This document shows positions 6,204 through 9,573 of a stretch of 9,573 nucleotides of DNA, in pieces. The position numbers and the translations under genes are program-made. Under the pieces are notes generated by a model. The model did no database searches, was not told the DNA's origin, and worked only from the letters and a program-made list of their open reading frames with translations. Positions within the stretch are counted from its first letter, which is position 1. Each line of letters starts with the position of its first letter. The stretch is from Candidatus Eiseniibacteriota bacterium (lineage in GTDB: Bacteria; Eisenbacteria; RBG-16-71-46), in NCBI GenBank assembly GCA_903921835.1, contig CAIXRL010000001.1, forward strand, positions 1 through 9,573. The letters run 5' to 3'.

Positions 6204-7170
6204 GATGGAACTGCCGGTGCACCTCGCGCAGGTAGCCGCGATCCAGATGAGTGTAGATGGCGGTGGTGGTCACGGATGCGTGCCCGAGCAGTTCCTGCAC
6301 GACGCGCAGGTCGGCGCCGCCCTCGAGCAGGTGCGTCGCGAACGAGTGACGCAACGCGTGCGGGTGGACGTGGGCGGCGAGGTTCGCGCGCCGCGCGTGC
6401 CCGTGCAGGATCTTCCACCAGCCCATGCGCCCGAGCGCGCCGCCGCGGGCGTTGCAAAACACGCGATCGTGCCGCGCCCGTGCCGCGAGCTGCGGCCGGC
6501 CGCGTTCGAGCCACGCGCGCAGGGCCGTCGCGGCCTGGCGCCCGAACGGCACCAGCCGCTCCTTGTCGCCCTTGCCGACCACGGTGAGCACGCGCCCGGT
6601 CAGGTCCACGCCGCGGCGCTCGAGCCCGACGAGTTCGGAGACGCGCAGCCCGCACGCATACGCCAGCTCGAGCAGCGCGCGGTCGCGCAGCGCCAGCGCG
6701 CCCTCCCCCTCGGGCTGCGCGATCAGCGCCTCGATGTCGCCGATCGACAGCGCGTGCGGCAGCTTGCGCTCGCGCCGCGGCGCCGGCAGCAACGCGAGCG
6801 GATCGCCCGCGTGCCCGCCCACGCGCGCGAGGAACGCGTGGAAGCCGCGCAGCGTCGACCTGCGCCGCACCACCGTGCTTCCCGCCAGGCCGCGCCGTTG
6901 CAGGTGCGCGAAGTAGCCGTCCACGAACACGATCGTCGCCTCGCGCCACTCGGCAAGCCCGTGTCGGCCCGCGAAGGCCTGGTAGTCCGCGAGGTCCGCG
7001 CGGTAGGCGTCGATCGTGTTGACGCTCAGGCGCCGGCCCTTGCGCAGCTCGTCGAGCCAGGCCTCGATCGCGGGCGTGAGCGCCGAGGGCTTGCGCGGCG
7101 GCGCGGTGCGCACCGTGGGTGCCGGTGCAGGGCCGGGTGACGGCTTGCGTGACGGCGTGGGCGCGCTCAT
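6193..7170 (-). CDS. xerD: Site-specific tyrosine recombinase XerD
   Basis: This 325-residue tyrosine recombinase resolves chromosome dimers at dif at the septum, normally together with XerC and FtsK. An N-terminal SAM-like core-binding domain (about 32-118) precedes the catalytic domain. The catalytic set is complete: R176 in ACGLRVSEL, K200 in GKGDKER, H271 and R274 in HPHALRHSF, H297 in LLGHAS, and nucleophile Y306 in AIYTH. GADLRVVQ (285-292) and the C-terminal HPRA ending resemble XerD more than XerC. Residues 1-30 are an extra Pro/Ala-rich leader. The start is nevertheless well supported by GGGAGGGAG (7175-7183) four bases before the ATG. The start overlaps the uvrC stop as ATGA, so the two are translationally coupled. 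No dif-like site or mobile-element flank is seen, which argues for a housekeeping Xer rather than an integrase. Confidence 0.93.
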   Translation of the reverse strand: MSAPTPSRKPSPGPAPAPTVRTAPPRKPSALTPAIEAWLDELRKGRRLSVNTIDAYRADLADYQAFAGRHGLAEWREATIVFVDGYFAHLQRRGLAGSTVVRRRSTLRGFHAFLARVGGHAGDPLALLPAPRRERKLPHALSIGDIEALIAQPEGEGALALRDRALLELAYACGLRVSELVGLERRGVDLTGRVLTVVGKGDKERLVPFGRQAATALRAWLERGRPQLAARARHDRVFCNARGGALGRMGWWKILHGHARRANLAAHVHPHALRHSFATHLLEGGADLRVVQELLGHASVTTTAIYTHLDRGYLREVHRQFHPRA

Positions 7171-8990
7171 GCCGCTCCCTCCCGCTGCGCGAGGTGGCCC
7201 GCCACGCGCACGGCGAGAGCGTGCGGCACGCGGGCACGCGCGGCGATCTCCTCCGCCGACGCCTCGCGCAGCGCAGCCACCGAGCCGAATGCCTTGAGCA
7301 GCGCCGCCCGACGAGTCGGCCCGACACCCGGCACCGCGTCGAGCGCGCTGCCGATGCGCGCATGCGAGCGCAGCGTGCGGTGGTACTCGAGCCCGAAGCG
7401 GTGCGCCTCGTCGCGCAGGCGCTGCAGCGCGCGCAGCGCCGGCGAGCGCCGCGCGAGCCGCAGGTCGGCCAGTCCCTCGCGCACGATCGACTCCTCACGC
7501 TTGGCGAGCCCGATCATGGCCACGGGCCGGGTCGCGATGCGCGCAAGCGAGGCGCGGGCGGCGGACAACTGGCCCGCGCCGCCGTCGATCACGACCAGGT
7601 CGGGTCGCGGCAGCTCGCCCGACTCGACGCGCGTCCAGTAGCGTTCCACCGCCTCGCCGATCATGGCGAAGTCGTCGGGACCGGGACGGCGGATGCGCAT
7701 GCGGCGATAGAGCGACTTGCGCGCCCGGCCGTCCTCGGACGCCACGACCGCGGCCACCGCCTGGTCGGGACCGAAGTTGGAGATGTCGAAGCACACCATG
7801 CGATGCGGCGGTGTGGAAAGTCCCAGCTCCCGCTGCAGCCCGATCACGGCGGCCGAGAAGCGCGCGCGCCGGCCGCTCGCCCGCGCCGCGAGCTGCTCCA
7901 GCGCCGCGGCGGCGTTCTTCTCCGCCACCTCGACGAGCTGGCGACCGCGCCCGCGGACAGGAGCCGAGAGCTCCACCGCGCGCCCGGCACGCCGCGACAG
8001 CGCGTCCGCGAGCGCCGCGTGGTTCACCGGCAGCGTCCCCGCCAGCACCCGGCGCGGCAGGTCGGTGCGCGCAAGCGCGTGCTGCGTGACCCAGAGCTCC
8101 ACCAGCGCCGCGTCGTCGAGCCCGGTCGCGTGCTCGAGCGTGCGCGACTCCTTGCCGATCACGCGCCCCCCGCGCACGAGCAGCGTGACGACGGCGCCGC
8201 GCTCCCCGTGGCGCGCCACCCCGATCACGTCCGTGTCGCGCGGGTCGCCGGTCACCATCTTCTGTGGCACCTGGGCGCGTTCGAGCAGGCGGATCTGATC
8301 GCGCCGCTGGGCGGCCAGCTCGTAGCGCCGCGCCCCGGCCGCGCCCGCCATCTCGGCGCGCAGCCGTTCGAGGAGTTCCTCGTTGCGGCCCGAGAGCAGC
8401 AGCATCAACCCCTCGGCCATGGACCGGTATGCGGCGCGGTCGACGCGCGCGCGGCTGTAGCAAGGACCCGCGCAGCGCTTGATGTGGAAGTACAGGCACG
8501 GCCGGTCCTGGCGCCGGTAGTCCTCGAAGTTCCGGCACGTGCGCAGCGGGAAGACACGGCGCAGTTCGCGCAGCGCGCGCCGCAGGGTCTTCACGTCCGT
8601 GAACGGCCCCAGGTAGCGGGCGCCGTCGTCGCGCACGCGGCGCGTCACCGACAGCCGCGGGAAGTCGTCCTGCATCGAGAGCTTCACGAACGGAAAGCTC
8701 TTGTCGTCCTTGAGCAGAACGTTGAAGTGCGGCCGGTGCTGGCGGATCAGCGTGGATTCGAGCAGGAGCGCCTCGGCCTCGGTGTCCGTGAGGATCACGT
8801 CGAGGTCGGCCGCGCGGACCATCATCTCGTCCATGCGCGGGCGCTGCGGATCATGGGAGAGGTAGCTCCGAACCCGCACGGCGAGGCTGGCCGCCTTGCC
8901 CACGTAGAGCACTTCCCCGAGGGCGTCCTTGAACAGGTAAACCCCCGGTGCAGGCGGCAGATCCGCGATTTTTTCGGCGAGAGTGCTCAA
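7167..8990 (-). CDS. uvrC: UvrABC excinuclease subunit C
   Basis: UvrC makes the 3' and 5' incisions around UvrB-bound DNA lesions in nucleotide excision repair. At 607 residues it is close to the E. coli length (610). In order: a GIY-YIG nuclease domain (PGVYLF 15-20, LYVGKA 28-33, with the conserved TEAEALLLE block 70-78); a cysteine quartet C152, C165, C173 and C177 matching the iron-sulfur ligands reported for UvrC; a UvrB-binding UVR helix pair (about 205-240); an RNase H-like endonuclease with CFDIS (D402), DDFA (439-442), VIDGGAGQL (D469) and RDEAHRF (H530); and a C-terminal tandem helix-hairpin-helix (VPGVGPTRRAALLKAFGS 553-570 onwards). I place the start at TTG 8988-8990, which has GGAGGG five bases upstream. 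The in-frame GTG at 9033-9035 lacks a Shine-Dalgarno and would add 15 non-conserved residues. The stop overlaps xerD. Confidence 0.95.
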   Translation of the reverse strand: MSTLAEKIADLPPAPGVYLFKDALGEVLYVGKAASLAVRVRSYLSHDPQRPRMDEMMVRAADLDVILTDTEAEALLLESTLIRQHRPHFNVLLKDDKSFPFVKLSMQDDFPRLSVTRRVRDDGARYLGPFTDVKTLRRALRELRRVFPLRTCRNFEDYRRQDRPCLYFHIKRCAGPCYSRARVDRAAYRSMAEGLMLLLSGRNEELLERLRAEMAGAAGARRYELAAQRRDQIRLLERAQVPQKMVTGDPRDTDVIGVARHGERGAVVTLLVRGGRVIGKESRTLEHATGLDDAALVELWVTQHALARTDLPRRVLAGTLPVNHAALADALSRRAGRAVELSAPVRGRGRQLVEVAEKNAAAALEQLAARASGRRARFSAAVIGLQRELGLSTPPHRMVCFDISNFGPDQAVAAVVASEDGRARKSLYRRMRIRRPGPDDFAMIGEAVERYWTRVESGELPRPDLVVIDGGAGQLSAARASLARIATRPVAMIGLAKREESIVREGLADLRLARRSPALRALQRLRDEAHRFGLEYHRTLRSHARIGSALDAVPGVGPTRRAALLKAFGSVAALREASAEEIAARARVPHALAVRVAGHLAQREGAA

Positions 8991-8995
8991 AGCAG

Positions 8996-9001
8996 CCCTC
9001 C
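8996..9001 (-). promoter_or_regulatory. Ribosome binding site fixing the uvrC TTG start
   Basis: GGAGGG on the minus strand lies five bases before the TTG at 8988-8990. No comparable site precedes the GTG at 9033-9035. This makes TTG the better start and places the first conserved UvrC block (PGVY) about 14 residues in, as in the family. Confidence 0.75.
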
Positions 9002-9031
9002 ACGGCCACGAGTGGGGGTCTCGAAGCAACG

Positions 9032-9060
9032 ACACTACACGCGCGCCCGGAAGGGAACAA
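9032..9060 (-). promoter_or_regulatory. Weak candidate promoter for uvrC
   Basis: On the minus strand TTGTTC (9055-9060) and TAGTGT (9032-9037) are separated by 17 bases, and each matches three of six consensus bases. The implied transcript start near 9025 lies downstream of the GTG at 9033-9035 and upstream of the TTG at 8988-8990, which would agree with the TTG start. The match is poor and another sigma factor may be used. Confidence 0.25.
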
Positions 9061-9150
9061 CGCCCGATTGTCCCAATGGGGCGCGGGCGCGCCTTCGGGC
9101 CGTGGGCCGCGAATCGTCCAACGGCCCCGTGTGTTCCCGGCCGCGTTTCC

Positions 9151-9179
9151 TTGACAGAAGCCGCCCCGAGGCCTTAAGT
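9151..9179 (+). promoter_or_regulatory. Sigma70-type promoter of rpsT
   Basis: TTGACA (9151-9156) is a perfect -35 element. After the optimal 17 bases comes TTAAGT (9174-9179), a moderate -10 element. The predicted transcript start near 9186 gives a leader of about 40 bases, unusually A/T-rich for this genome, ending in the Shine-Dalgarno of rpsT. A strong -35 with short leader fits a highly expressed ribosomal protein gene. Confidence 0.65.
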
Positions 9180-9213
9180 TTTTGCTGTGTTTCTGTGATA
9201 CGAAATACCCGTC

Positions 9214-9220
9214 AGGAGGA
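9214..9220 (+). promoter_or_regulatory. Strong ribosome binding site of rpsT
   Basis: AGGAGGA lies four bases upstream of the ATG at 9225-9227. It is nearly the full anti-16S complement and fits a high translation rate. Confidence 0.85.
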
Positions 9221-9224
9221 ATTC

Positions 9225-9482
9225 ATGCCGCATCACAAGTCAGCGGCCAAGCGTGTGGTGACGAACGAAAAGAGTCGCCAGCGCAACATTGCCGCGACGA
9301 GCCGTCTCCGGTCCGCAGTCAAGGCGGTCCGTGCCGCCACCACGAAGACTGCCGGCGAGGCCGCGCTCAAGCAGACCGTCGCGGTGCTCGACCGCACCGC
9401 CAGCAAGGGCATCATCAAGCGCGAGACCGCGAGCCGCCAGAAGTCGCGGTTGGCCAAGTTCGTCGCCAAGCTGTCCGCCTGA
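9225..9482 (+). CDS. rpsT: Small ribosomal subunit protein S20
   Basis: The 85-residue, Lys/Arg/Ala-rich protein begins MPHHKSAAKR and has the S20 pattern throughout. RLRSAVKAVR (27-36) and the SKGIIKRETASRQKSRLAKFV stretch (60-80) correspond to the conserved SKGVIHKNKAARHKSRL-type block of bacterial S20. E. coli S20 has 87 residues. S20 is a primary 16S rRNA binder at the bottom of the 30S body and forms a three-helix bundle. It is the only plus-strand gene here, divergent from uvrC, and has its own promoter at 9151-9179 and strong Shine-Dalgarno. The longer in-frame plus-strand reading upstream is antisense to uvrC and is not a real extension. In E. coli S20 represses its own translation, but I see no conserved leader structure here to show the same. 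Confidence 0.97.
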   Translation: MPHHKSAAKRVVTNEKSRQRNIAATSRLRSAVKAVRAATTKTAGEAALKQTVAVLDRTASKGIIKRETASRQKSRLAKFVAKLSA

Positions 9483-9573
9483 CGTAACCCGCCTGCCGTA
9501 TCTCCGCCCGGCCGCCGTATTGCGCGTGTCCGTCGCGAGTCAGCTGAACGCCCAAGCCGCCGGCGCCCTCGCG
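9483..9573 (+). other. Downstream of rpsT: no clear terminator; possible start of another gene
   Basis: I find no strong hairpin with a U-run after the rpsT stop. A heptamer (GCCGTAT) is repeated at 9495-9501 and 9514-9520. A reading frame from GTG at 9526-9528 (or TTG at 9520-9522) is open to the window edge and would encode MSVASQLNAQAAGALA, but it has no Shine-Dalgarno and is only 16 codons. A minus-strand frame is open as well, so coding here is undecided. Confidence 0.2.

Noticed and set aside
6193..7170. A phage or integrative-element integrase instead of a housekeeping Xer
   Set aside because: It overlaps uvrC, ends like XerD, has no tRNA or attachment repeats nearby, and base composition matches its neighbours.
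2135..9482. Very long plus-strand open frames (about 2135-4417, 4159-5547 and 7119-9482)
   Set aside because: They are antisense to well-recognised minus-strand genes, with compositions (Arg, His, Val, Leu rich) expected from high-GC shadow frames. The last one merely runs into rpsT in frame.
1..9573. CRISPR arrays, tRNA or rRNA genes, riboswitches, insertion sequences
   Set aside because: No regularly spaced repeats, cloverleaf-like segments, transposase motifs or terminal inverted repeats were seen on reading both strands.

Overview
The window is very GC-rich and densely coded. The proteins point to a diderm (Gram-negative type) bacterium: one gene encodes a secreted, probable outer-membrane beta-barrel protein, and uvrC, xerD and rpsT are standard bacterial chromosomal genes. 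The exact phylum cannot be fixed from the sequence. A deep-branching high-GC lineage of the Eisenbacteria, Gemmatimonadota or Myxococcota kind would fit, but that is a guess. I see no CRISPR array, tRNA, rRNA, insertion sequence or prophage remnant.

Layout from right to left, which is the direction of transcription for all genes except rpsT. At 9225-9482 (+) lies rpsT (ribosomal protein S20) behind a good sigma70-type promoter. Divergent from it, a tightly packed minus-strand run begins: uvrC (7167-8990), xerD (6193-7170, ATGA overlap with uvrC), a small signal-peptide barrel protein (5532-6155), a beta-CASP metallo-beta-lactamase ribonuclease (4120-5529, 2 nt after the barrel gene), a RapA-like SNF2 ATPase (2144-4129, 10 nt overlap with the ribonuclease gene) and an uncharacterised coiled-coil/zinc-ribbon protein (1029-2147, GTGA overlap). 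A long nested hairpin at 959-1005 closes this run. It abuts a new promoter (931-959) for a membrane-anchored TPR protein (193-861) and the 5' end of a GH57 glycoside hydrolase gene (1-164) that continues beyond the left edge.

The most interesting part is the three-gene block at 1029-5529. A 5'-3' exo/endoribonuclease of the TTHA0252/CPSF-73 type is translationally linked to a compact SNF2 ATPase. The ATPase carries an N-terminal SH3/Tudor-like segment resembling the RNA-polymerase-binding tail of UvrD/PcrA. It is in turn linked to a zinc-ribbon protein of unknown function. Together with the co-oriented uvrC, this suggests a transcription-complex clearance or RNA-surveillance module, possibly tied to DNA repair. 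That is inference from gene order and motifs, not a demonstrated system.

There is no gene-free stretch over 300 bases. The two largest gaps (862-1028 and 8991-9224) hold the promoters and hairpin described.
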